Shown here: in pieces, positions 52,408-59,874 of the stretch
Layout: each line of letters starts with the position of its first letter
Position numbering within the stretch: position 1 is the first letter of the stretch
Assembly (NCBI RefSeq): GCF_027257975.1
Contig: NZ_JANZKX010000005.1
Coordinates: 62,001-126,000 of the forward strand
Length of the DNA: 64,000 bases
Reading direction: 5' to 3'
Source: Pelomonas sp. BJYL3
Lineage (GTDB): Bacteria > Pseudomonadota > Gammaproteobacteria > Burkholderiales > Burkholderiaceae_C
The notes under the pieces: model-generated
What the model was told of the DNA's origin: nothing
The model's database searches: none
The model's input: only the letters and a program-made list of their open reading frames with translations
Made by a program: the position numbers and the translations under genes

Positions 52408-53683
52408 GGACGATCCTCCGGCATTTGGCAAGGGCCTCCCCAGCGGGCACGGTGCCGTGGCAGGTCCAACTGAGCTGCTCGGTGGCGATGCCGAGCCGAG
52501 CCAGCCCATCGAGCAGTCCCTGCTGTAGCAGCGTCATGCCGTGAGGGTCCAGGCTGGCATGCAGGTCCAGGTTGGCGGGGCCGCGCTGTATCAGGCGATA
52601 GTCAGCCTCCCGGGGCAGGCACTGCGCAATCACCCGTGACAGGGAATCGGCAAAGACCTGCACCTGCGGGTGGCGCCGGCCGGGGAGCAGCAGCATGTCG
52701 TCATGCCGGCCCTCGATAGCATCCAGGGCGAGGCAGGCGCTGCCGCAGGGGCAGGGCGCCTGGCGCGCCAGCAGCACGTCATCAAGCCGGTAGCGCACGA
52801 AGGGCTGCGTCAGCCGCGTGAAGTCGGTGATCACCGGGATGAAACGCCGCCGTTCGTGGTCCAGCCAGCGCGGCTCTACATGGACATAGCCTTCGTTGAG
52901 ATGAAGGACCCCGTGTGCACAGGTGCTGGCGAGAAAGCCTTCGGTGGCCTGATAGACCTGATGGACCGGCCCGAAGACGCTGGCGATCAGCTCGCGGTCG
53001 CGAGGCTCCAGCACCTCGGCCACCGAGATCACGCGGCGGGGCCGCAGGCGCAGGCCGCCCTCCAGTGCACGAAGTGCCAGGGCGCGAAGCACCTGGGCTG
53101 GGGCGACGATGATGGTGGCATCGAAGGCCTCGAGCGCATCGAGGTTGTCATCGAAGGGTTGCAGGAGATCGAAGAATCGGAAGGCGATCCAGTGCGAGCG
53201 GACGCTCTCGTACACATTGCTGTTCGCCCGCAGGAACAGGGCGACACGCTCCCGGGCGAGAAGGCCGGCAGGCAACATTCTGGCCAGCATGACGCCGGCC
53301 CAGATCGCCGCCTCCCGGTCGCTGATGGCGAACACGCCGCGCTGCCCCGACGTGCCCGACGACAGGCCGACATTGATGGACTTCAGTCGTGGCCTGAAGT
53401 CCCGGCTGCGCTCGGCGTCCAGGGCCGCATCAAACACCTGGCGCAGCTGGAGTCCTGCCGTGTTGATGTCGTCGAAGTGGGCCAGCATGCGCTGCTTGTC
53501 CATGTCAGGCCATTCGCACAGGGGCCGGTCGCCCAGGCCAGCGTAGAAGGGACTGGCAGTGGCCAGCATTCGCTGGAATCGAGCCAGGTGGGTGCGCTGA
53601 TGGGCCTCCAGTGCCTCGCGCGAGGCGAAGCGCATCCGGCGCTCGCGCAGGTAGGCCGTCAGCAGTCGAAGGCCGCGCATCAT
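52391..53683 (-). CDS. F390-synthetase/PaaK-like adenylate-forming protein
   Basis: A 430-residue protein of the ANL-related PaaK/CapK group. The phosphate-binding loop is LSSGTSGQRG (107-116). Further features are QATEGFLASTCAHGVLHLNEGYVHVEP (the acidic A5-like region), TDFTRLTQPFVRYRLDDVLL, and CPCGSACLALDAIEGRHDDML, where three Cys may bind zinc as in some PaaK-like enzymes. It would activate a carboxylate as an adenylate. Its start overlaps the MBL gene stop by four bases. The substrate is unknown; probably the acid made by the upstream enzymes. Confidence 0.78.
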   Translation of the reverse strand: MMRGLRLLTAYLRERRMRFASREALEAHQRTHLARFQRMLATASPFYAGLGDRPLCEWPDMDKQRMLAHFDDINTAGLQLRQVFDAALDAERSRDFRPRLKSINVGLSSGTSGQRGVFAISDREAAIWAGVMLARMLPAGLLARERVALFLRANSNVYESVRSHWIAFRFFDLLQPFDDNLDALEAFDATIIVAPAQVLRALALRALEGGLRLRPRRVISVAEVLEPRDRELIASVFGPVHQVYQATEGFLASTCAHGVLHLNEGYVHVEPRWLDHERRRFIPVITDFTRLTQPFVRYRLDDVLLARQAPCPCGSACLALDAIEGRHDDMLLLPGRRHPQVQVFADSLSRVIAQCLPREADYRLIQRGPANLDLHASLDPHGMTLLQQGLLDGLARLGIATEQLSWTCHGTVPAGEALAKCRRIVREHRA

Positions 53684-54486
53684 GGCGCTTGCTCCGGTGC
53701 CTCGTGGGTCAGCATGACTGGAATGCCGCGTGCATGCAGTGCATGAAGACTGTGCAGGGTGCGGTAATAGGCGGACCGCCTGTGCTGGATGAGGAAGGAC
53801 AGTTCGGACGGACCCCGCAGGGCCTCGTAGCTTTCCTTTGCCCAGGCCGCATCGGAGGCGATCAGCAGCCAGCCCTGTTCCAGGCGGACAAAGGCCCCGA
53901 GGTGACCGATGGCATGGCCGGGCAGCGGGACGATCAGGACTTCACCACTGCCATCCAGGTCCGCCCCAAGGGCGAAGGGTGACAGTTCGGCCGGCAGTGC
54001 GCGCTGCGGCAAGGACTCGACGAACTGCAGACGCGACTGTGTGTCCGCCGGCACGAGCCCTGGCAGGAAGGCACGTCGAAGGGCCCGCAAGCCGCTGAGT
54101 CCCTGGACACTGTCCCAGGCCTCGCCCGAGCAGACGATCCTCGGCGTCGGGAAGTCCTTGAGCCCCGCCATGTGATCGGCATGGAAGTGGGAGATCACGA
54201 TGGACTGCAGGTCCCTGCCGTGCAGGCCTTCTCTGCGCAGTTGCTCGACCAGCGCAGCCTGCGCATCCAGATGCACGGGGGTCACCAGCGGATACAGACG
54301 ATAGATTCCGCGCGCTGCATCTTTGAAGTGCGTGGCATAGCCCGTATCCCAGAGGTGCAGCCCGCGCGAGGTCTCGATCAACCAGGCCCTCGAAGGAAAG
54401 CAGCGGCTCTCCAGTCCCGCACCTTTCAGGGCCATGCAGGCGGGGTGCATGCAATGGCCAACCTCGAACGCACGCAGTCTAGCCAT
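53680..54486 (-). CDS. Metallo-beta-lactamase-fold hydrolase
   Basis: A 268-residue protein with the metal motif HFHADH (His100, His102, Asp104, His105), a further PLPGHAIGH His and SDAAWAKES, the expected ligands of a binuclear zinc or iron MBL-fold hydrolase (lactonase/thioesterase type). The N-terminus RLRAFEVGHCMHPACMALKGAG is unusual for the fold. Its start overlaps the SDR gene by 8 bases. In this operon it may release or hydrolyse a thioester or lactone intermediate; this is inference. Confidence 0.83.
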   Translation of the reverse strand: MARLRAFEVGHCMHPACMALKGAGLESRCFPSRAWLIETSRGLHLWDTGYATHFKDAARGIYRLYPLVTPVHLDAQAALVEQLRREGLHGRDLQSIVISHFHADHMAGLKDFPTPRIVCSGEAWDSVQGLSGLRALRRAFLPGLVPADTQSRLQFVESLPQRALPAELSPFALGADLDGSGEVLIVPLPGHAIGHLGAFVRLEQGWLLIASDAAWAKESYEALRGPSELSFLIQHRRSAYYRTLHSLHALHARGIPVMLTHEAPEQAP

Positions 54487-55480
54487 GGGACTTCAGCCAG
54501 TCGGCCGTCCGTGCAATGCCTAGCTCCAGGCTCACCGCGGGCTCGTAGCCCAACAGGGCCCGGGCGCGCGCCAGATCCAGTGTCATGTCATAGGACAGCA
54601 CCCCGACGCTGTACCGGGTCAGGCGCGGCTCACGTCGGGTGAACAGGGCCTGGCACTCCATGACCGTCGCCGCGGCAGCCAGGGCGAGGGGGGGAATGTC
54701 CAGGATCTGCATGCGCCAGCCCAGCTCCCGCGTGAACAGGCGGTGGAGTACCTCCGCGATGGGGGCTGGCTCGCCGTTGGTGATGTTGAAGGCGAGGCCG
54801 GAGGACAGTTCTGCACGCAGGGTGGCCAGCCACATCGCCTGGACCACATTGCCCACATAGGTCATGTCGATGACGGCACGACCGCCCCGTGGCAGCGGCA
54901 GGCGACCGCCATGCCGCCGCAGCATTTCCTGCAGGCGCGGGACGAGTACCTGGTCATGAGGTCCGAAGATGGCCCGGGGTCGCAGGATGGCCACGCGCAT
55001 GGAGGGAAAGCGCAGGCCAGCCTCTTGCACGGCATCCTCGGCCAGCGCCTTGGTGCGGGCGTAGTGATTGACCGGCCGACGGGCCCGGAATGACTCGTTG
55101 ACACCATGGCGGTGCGAGTAGTCGAAATAGATGGCTGGCGTGGAGACATGGATGAAGCGCGACACCCCACATTCGCCAGCGGCCTGGACAAGGCGGGACG
55201 TGGCCCGCACATTGCAGTCCTGGAACCGTTCACGGGCCCCCCAGGGCGAGGAGAGCGCCGCGCAATGCCACACGGCATGCACGCCGTCCAGCAGGGCGCG
55301 CAGGGCGGGCCCATCCGCCGTCACGAGGTCCAGGCCCATGAATTGGGCGCCGCGCTGGCGCAGCGCGCTGCCGACCTGCGCATTGCGTCCTGTCGCCCTC
55401 ACGTCGACGCCTTGCTCCAACAGAAAATCGACAGCATTGCGCCCCAGGCCCCCGGTGGCTCCGGTCACAAGTACGCGCAT
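54479..55480 (-). CDS. Extended SDR (NAD-dependent epimerase/dehydratase; OleD/3beta-HSD-like)
   Basis: A 333-residue Rossmann protein. The nucleotide motif GATGGLGR is at 7-14, the catalytic Tyr140-xxx-Lys144 lies in NHYARTKALAEDA, and the Ser/Thr of HVSTPAIYFDYS completes the site. The size and the RPRAIFGPHDQVLVPRLQEM stretch resemble 3-beta-HSD/OleD-type 2-alkyl-3-keto-acid reductases. It would reduce the keto group made by the KAS III enzyme next to it, only one base away. A specific substrate cannot be assigned. Confidence 0.82.
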   Translation of the reverse strand: MRVLVTGATGGLGRNAVDFLLEQGVDVRATGRNAQVGSALRQRGAQFMGLDLVTADGPALRALLDGVHAVWHCAALSSPWGARERFQDCNVRATSRLVQAAGECGVSRFIHVSTPAIYFDYSHRHGVNESFRARRPVNHYARTKALAEDAVQEAGLRFPSMRVAILRPRAIFGPHDQVLVPRLQEMLRRHGGRLPLPRGGRAVIDMTYVGNVVQAMWLATLRAELSSGLAFNITNGEPAPIAEVLHRLFTRELGWRMQILDIPPLALAAAATVMECQALFTRREPRLTRYSVGVLSYDMTLDLARARALLGYEPAVSLELGIARTADWLKSHG

Positions 55481-55481
55481 G

Positions 55482-56573
55482 TCAGAGGTCCAGGACCAGC
55501 CCGCCCAGACTCACGCCCGCGGCGGTGCCTATCAGCAGGGCGCGGCGCCCCGGGCCCAGCAGGCCGGACGACAGCGCTTCATGCAAGGCCGTGGGGATTG
55601 ACGCTGCCACCTGATTCCCGTGCGTGGGGTAGATGTCCACGATGCGGCACCTGTCCAGCCCCATCTTGCGGATCATGTGAGCCATGCCAAGGTGGCTGGC
55701 TTGGTGGGGCACGACAACGTCGATGCTGTCGAGGGTGATTCCCGCGGCGGCCAGGAGCTCACTCATGAAGCCCGGCATCTTCTGCAAGGCCAGCTTGAGG
55801 ACCTGCTTGCCATTCATGCTGAAAAGGAAATCGGCACCTTGGGCCCCGTCTGCCAGCGTCTTGCCCGTGCCGCCGCCGCGTATCTCGCACAGGCGCCGCC
55901 CCTCGGTGTAGGTCTGGTAGCCAAAGGAGCGGATCCCTTGCCGGCCCTGGCCTCGCTCCACGAGGGCTGCGGCCGCCCCATCGCCGAAGATGAGGGACGA
56001 CTCCGGATGGCTCCAGTCCAGCCCATGGGAAGCCTGGTCCGCGGAGACCACGGCAATGCGGCGGTAGCTGCCCGAGGCCAGCAGCGACGCGGCCATCTTC
56101 AGGGCGACGACAAAGCCCAGGCAGCTGGCGTTCACGTCAAAGGCCGGTGTGCCGGCAGGTAGCCCGGCATGCGCCGCGATGGCGCAGGCGGTGGATGGCA
56201 GGGCCTGCTCCTGGACGCCACAGGCGGCGATCAGGAGGTCAATGGATGCCGGGTCGACGCCCGCGTTCCTCACCGCGTCCCCGAGAGCCCGCGCGGCCAG
56301 CTGACTCTGCGATTCAGCGGCCGACGAAAATCGCCGGCAGCGAATGCCCGACATCTTGAAGCTGTAGCCCGCCGGCTGCCGGAGCTGCTCGTCCAGCATG
56401 GCCGCGGTCATCAAGGTGTCTGCTTCTGCCTTGCCGGTGGCCAGCAGCCGAAGGCTCAGGAATGGCGGGTGGTCGCCAGCGCTGAGCGCAGGGTCAGTCC
56501 TTGCCTCCTCCGCACGGGCCTGTGCGCCCGCGAGGGCACGCTTCCTGAACGGAATCGTTCCTTGTTCGTTCAT
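55482..56573 (-). CDS. KAS III-like ketoacyl synthase (FabH/OleA relative)
   Basis: A 363-residue thiolase-fold condensing enzyme. The catalytic triad is Cys151 (FDVNASCLGFVVAL), His290 (VVPHQAS) and Asn320 (THGNQVAASIP), as in FabH. GDGAAAALVERG and the C-terminal IGTAAGVSLGGLVLDL fit the fold. There is an N-terminal extension of about 38 residues before the fold begins (FLSLRLLATGKAEADTL). It would condense an acyl-CoA/ACP with malonyl-ACP or another acyl-CoA. It is the first gene of the operon, so it probably makes the committed step. AT-rich DNA (56595-56620) precedes it. Confidence 0.85.
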   Translation of the reverse strand: MNEQGTIPFRKRALAGAQARAEEARTDPALSAGDHPPFLSLRLLATGKAEADTLMTAAMLDEQLRQPAGYSFKMSGIRCRRFSSAAESQSQLAARALGDAVRNAGVDPASIDLLIAACGVQEQALPSTACAIAAHAGLPAGTPAFDVNASCLGFVVALKMAASLLASGSYRRIAVVSADQASHGLDWSHPESSLIFGDGAAAALVERGQGRQGIRSFGYQTYTEGRRLCEIRGGGTGKTLADGAQGADFLFSMNGKQVLKLALQKMPGFMSELLAAAGITLDSIDVVVPHQASHLGMAHMIRKMGLDRCRIVDIYPTHGNQVAASIPTALHEALSSGLLGPGRRALLIGTAAGVSLGGLVLDL

Positions 56574-56678
56574 TCTTCCCCCCTGTCTGTCGCTCTTGTT
56601 TTATGCGAATGTTATGCCGGCCCGCTCATGTGCTGGGCCGTTCGGCATGTTAGCGCGGGCGCAGGGGCAGGGTCGGAG

Positions 56679-56828
56679 TCAACGCCAACAGTGCCCCCAT
56701 CCGCCCGTCAAATAGCTCTCGACGTGCGCCGCCTCCCCCCAACTGGCCAACCATTGCTTCATCCGATCAAGGTGCTCTGATGAAACTCCGTGATCGACAT
56801 AGAGGGAGACTCGCCTCGTCGTAGTCAT
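56679..56828 (-). CDS. Possible small ORF or truncated gene, 49 residues
   Basis: The ORF starts MTTTRRVSLYVDHGVSSEHLD and ends ESYLTGGWGHCWR. An AGGAGAGG ribosome site lies 7 bases before the ATG, and the composition (Trp, His, Tyr) is protein-like. The abrupt end after GWGHCW looks like a truncation, possibly a remnant of a longer protein. No family is recognised. The rest of the 434-base gap (56574-57007) holds the KAS III promoter and the tRNA terminator, with no other gene. Confidence 0.35.
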   Translation of the reverse strand: MTTTRRVSLYVDHGVSSEHLDRMKQWLASWGEAAHVESYLTGGWGHCWR

Positions 56829-56944
56829 GCGAGCGCCTCTCCTGCGCCCCCAATGACTCGAAACGAGCTTTGGCCGGGTACAAAAGGAAACAGCCCCTGT
56901 CGAGGCTGTTGAATTCACGGCTTGCACCTGTGAAATGAACTGAA

Positions 56945-56965
56945 GGATTGCACACGGTGCAATCC
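56945..56965 (-). terminator. Hairpin downstream of tRNA-Ala
   Basis: GGATTGCAC-ACG-GTGCAATCC: a perfect 9-base stem with a 3-base loop, 43 bases beyond the tRNA 3' end. The T-run after it is weak (TTCAGTTCATTTC). A second stem, ATGCTT/AAGCAT, lies at 56967-56989. It is probably the tRNA transcript terminator. Confidence 0.5.
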
Positions 56966-57007
56966 AATGCTTCAAGTCACACTAAGCATCAAGGGCTTAG
57001 ATGCCGG

Positions 57008-57083
<76 letters not shown>

Positions 57084-57194
57084 ACGGTCGCGAAAAGTAT
57101 AGCCAGGCACTGTGACGTGTGCGAGTGCCCGTTGGAACTGAGCGAAACTGCGGGCCTTGCCACGGAGTCCGGGCTTGTGCACCCGGGAGCAGCC

Positions 57195-58064
57195 ATGTCC
57201 GAACACAGCGCCGATTGGTTTGAATCGCAGTACAACAACCGTCGCCGTGTCCCCGAGGCCGAGGTCCTGTTGCAGCGCTGGGCCGAGGCGTCGGCGCTGG
57301 TGCGGGAGCAGGCACGCTGCCAGCTGGATCTGCGCTACGGTGCCGGGCCACGGCAGCGCCTGGATGTGTTCAGTGACAGCGTCGCCAAGGCGCCCGTGCT
57401 GGTCTTCATCCACGGCGGCTACTGGCGGGCGCTGTCCAAGGAGGACCTCTCCTTCGTCGCGCCGGGCTTCACCAGCGAAGGCGCGGTCGTGGTCATCCCA
57501 GGCTATGACCTGTGCCCCGAGGTCAGCATGGAGCGCATCCCGCTGCAGCTGGCCGAGGCGCTGGCCTGGGTCTGGCGCCACGTGGCGGACTATGGCGGCG
57601 ACCCCAATCACATCGTGCTGGCCGGCCATTCGGCGGGCGGGCATCTGGCCGCCTTGCTGAGCTGCTTCGACTGGAAGAGCCTGGCACCGGACCTGCCGCG
57701 CCAGCTGGTCAAGGGCGTGCTGTCCCTCTCAGGCCTGCATGAGCTCGAGCCCCTGGTGCATACGCCTTTCCTGCAGGCCGACCTGCGCCTGGACGAGGCC
57801 AGCGCCCGCCGCCTGAGCCCGGTGCATCAGGCGCCGCCGGATTCCCCGCTCTATGCCGTCGTCGGCGGAGCGGAAAGCGAGGAGTTCAAGCGCCAGTGCC
57901 GCCTCATCCAGGAGGCCTGGGGCCCACAGGCCGTGCCCGTGGTCGAAGAAGTGCCAGGCTACAACCACTTCGACCTGCTCTACGACCTGGTGGCGCCCGA
58001 AGGCATCAGCCATGCCCTGGCGCGCCGTCTGCTGGACCTGCGCTGGTACAGCCCGCTGCTCTGA
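57195..58064 (+). CDS. Alpha/beta hydrolase, kynurenine-formamidase-like
   Basis: A 289-residue cytosolic hydrolase. The oxyanion motif is HGGYW (in VLVFIHGGYWRALSKED), the nucleophile elbow is GHSAGGHLAALL, and a His near the end (EVPGYNHFDLLYDL) completes the triad. HGGYW plus this overall length match kynurenine formamidase-like esterases, but no tryptophan-catabolism genes adjoin, so the substrate is open. ATG 57195 is used; the longer frame upstream reads through the tRNA gene and is spurious. Confidence 0.83.
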   Translation: MSEHSADWFESQYNNRRRVPEAEVLLQRWAEASALVREQARCQLDLRYGAGPRQRLDVFSDSVAKAPVLVFIHGGYWRALSKEDLSFVAPGFTSEGAVVVIPGYDLCPEVSMERIPLQLAEALAWVWRHVADYGGDPNHIVLAGHSAGGHLAALLSCFDWKSLAPDLPRQLVKGVLSLSGLHELEPLVHTPFLQADLRLDEASARRLSPVHQAPPDSPLYAVVGGAESEEFKRQCRLIQEAWGPQAVPVVEEVPGYNHFDLLYDLVAPEGISHALARRLLDLRWYSPLL

Positions 58065-58076
58065 AGTTGCGGCGGC

Positions 58077-58691
58077 TCAGACCGCCATGTAGCGCCCCGG
58101 ACGGTGGTTGATGGCCAGGGCCGCGTTCATCGCGGCCATGCCCAGCAGGGAATAGCCGATGCGCTCGGGGCTGACCACCGCCATGGAGGCCAGCAGGATG
58201 CTCGCGTCCAGCGCGGCCTGCATGTAGCCGGCACGCCAGCCGCGGCTGTCCTGGAGGTACAGCACCAGGATGTTGAGGCCGCCCAGGCTGGCCCGGTGGC
58301 GGAACAGGATCAGCATCCCCGCGCCAATCATCAGGCCGCCGGCGATCGCCGCGAACCAGGTGTTGATCTGGGAGAACTGGACCAGGCGCGGCAGCGCCTC
58401 GGACAGCGTGGACATCAGCGTCACCGCCGCCACGGTCTTGAGCGTGAAGGCCAGGCCCATGCGCCGGTAGGCCAGCCAGTAGAAGGGCAGATTGATGCAG
58501 AAGAACAGCAGACCGAAGGGCCAGCCGCTGGTGTAGTGCAGCAGGAAGGCGATGCCCACGGTGCCGCCGGTGAGCATGCCCACCTGCTTGAACAGGGCCA
58601 CGCCCAGGGCCACGAAGAGCGTGCCCGTCAGCAGGGCCTGCGCGTCCTCGAACAGCGTGTGCCGGAAGCTCTTGGTACTGATCACGCCCAT
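58077..58691 (-). CDS. YitT-family membrane protein
   Basis: A 204-residue protein with five to six helices. Family features are GTLFVALGVALFKQVGMLTGGTVGIAFLLHYTSGWPFGLLFFCINLPFYWLAY and ASLGGLNILVLYLQ. YitT-type proteins have unknown transport function. ATG 58691 follows a GAGGTC ribosome site; GTG 58712 would overlap the DUF2788 gene by 14 bases. Confidence 0.83.
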   Translation of the reverse strand: MGVISTKSFRHTLFEDAQALLTGTLFVALGVALFKQVGMLTGGTVGIAFLLHYTSGWPFGLLFFCINLPFYWLAYRRMGLAFTLKTVAAVTLMSTLSEALPRLVQFSQINTWFAAIAGGLMIGAGMLILFRHRASLGGLNILVLYLQDSRGWRAGYMQAALDASILLASMAVVSPERIGYSLLGMAAMNAALAINHRPGRYMAV

Positions 58692-58698
58692 GCGGACC

Positions 58699-58917
58699 TC
58701 ATTCGCCGACACCGGACAGGAAGAACTTGATCAGGCCCTTGGCGGCAAAGCCCACCAGGCCGAAGCCCAGGCCCAGCAGCAGGATGAAGGTGCCGAACTT
58801 GCCCGCCTTGGACTCGCGCGCCAGCTGCAGGATGATGAAGACCATGTACAGCATGAAGGCCGTGACGCCCACGCTGAGCCCGAACTGGGCGATCTGTTCC
58901 TCGGTATAGCCAAACAT
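58699..58917 (-). CDS. DUF2788 small membrane protein
   Basis: A 72-residue protein, MFGYTEEQIAQFGLSVGVTAFMLYMVFIILQLARESKAGKF..., with two hydrophobic helices, the typical DUF2788 layout. Function unknown. It starts 4 bases after the DUF2189 gene stop and is followed by the YitT gene, so the three form one leftward transcript. Confidence 0.82.
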   Translation of the reverse strand: MFGYTEEQIAQFGLSVGVTAFMLYMVFIILQLARESKAGKFGTFILLLGLGFGLVGFAAKGLIKFFLSGVGE

Positions 58918-58921
58918 CTCT

Positions 58922-59731
58922 TCAATCGTTGCGGGTCAGGCCCGAGGTGTCCACGAGGTCCCGGTAGGCATGCCAGCTGGCATGCCCCAGCCAGGGCAGC
59001 ACGACGACGAAGCCCAGCATCAGCGTGGCCATGCCCAGCAGGGTCAGGCCCATGATGAGGACGGCCCACAGCGCCACCGGCGCGGGGTACTCCATCACCA
59101 CGCGCCAGCTGGTGAACACGGCGCCCAGCACGCCGATCTGGCGGTCCAGCAGCAGGGGCACGGCGATCACGGTGGAGGCGAAGACAGGAGCGGCCAGCAG
59201 GGCGCCCAGCGCCAGCCAGACCTCGAAGAGATGGCTTTGCTCGTTGAGCACCACATGGCGCAGGAAGTCCAGGGGCTTCAGGATGGGCACGCCCGCAAAG
59301 CCGGTGATCAGCGAGGCCGAGGTCATCACCCAGCCGGTGCCGGCAAAGGCCAGCAGCACGCCGAAGAGCACCAGCCGCCCGTCGCGGGGCTTCCAGACGT
59401 TCAGCACCGTGCGCAGGCCGGGGTGGCGGTTCGCCTCGATCTCGCGGCTGATGGCGTAGAGCCCGGTGGCAAGAATGGGTGCGACCAGCAGGAAGCCGCT
59501 GAAGGCGCCGGCCAGCAGCCAGAAGCGGTCACGGCCGAGCAGGAAGATCAGCGCACCGAGCAGGGCCAGCACCAGGCCGTGCAGCAGCGAAGGGCCGGGG
59601 CAGCGCGTCATGTCTGCCCAGCCGCGGGCCAGCCAGCCCAGCGGGCGCAGTGGCGGCACGGGCTTGACGCCGAAGCGGCGCGACTCCTGCAGGGCTTTCT
59701 CGGTGTACTTGTTGGGCATCAGGATGTTCAT
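58922..59731 (-). CDS. DUF2189 membrane protein
   Basis: A 269-residue protein with about six helices and the DUF2189 opening: PLRPLGWLARGWADMTRCPGPSLLHGLVLALLGALI, then REIEANRHPGL and VLPWLGHASWHAYRDLVD at the C-terminus. The terminal HASWHAYRDLVD segment is a conserved-looking feature of the family. Function unknown; it heads the DUF2189-DUF2788-YitT run. Confidence 0.85.
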   Translation of the reverse strand: MNILMPNKYTEKALQESRRFGVKPVPPLRPLGWLARGWADMTRCPGPSLLHGLVLALLGALIFLLGRDRFWLLAGAFSGFLLVAPILATGLYAISREIEANRHPGLRTVLNVWKPRDGRLVLFGVLLAFAGTGWVMTSASLITGFAGVPILKPLDFLRHVVLNEQSHLFEVWLALGALLAAPVFASTVIAVPLLLDRQIGVLGAVFTSWRVVMEYPAPVALWAVLIMGLTLLGMATLMLGFVVVLPWLGHASWHAYRDLVDTSGLTRND

Positions 59732-59822
59732 GCTGCCATGCTCGACCCTGGCGGGCCTTGATGGGCATCAAGACTAACCCTGATGCCCGCGGATCATCCG
59801 GCCGGGGAGGGCGTGGCCCATG

Positions 59823-59857
59823 AAAAAGCCGCCCCGGCCGGTGGCGGGGGCGGCTTT
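59823..59857 (-). terminator. Rho-independent terminator of the giant repeat-protein gene
   Basis: On the reverse strand AAAGCCGCCCC and GGGGCGGCTTT form a perfect 11-base stem with an 11-base loop, followed by T5. It lies 18 bases beyond the stop codon at 59875. Confidence 0.85.
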
Positions 59858-59874
59858 CGCTGGGGCCTTCAGCC

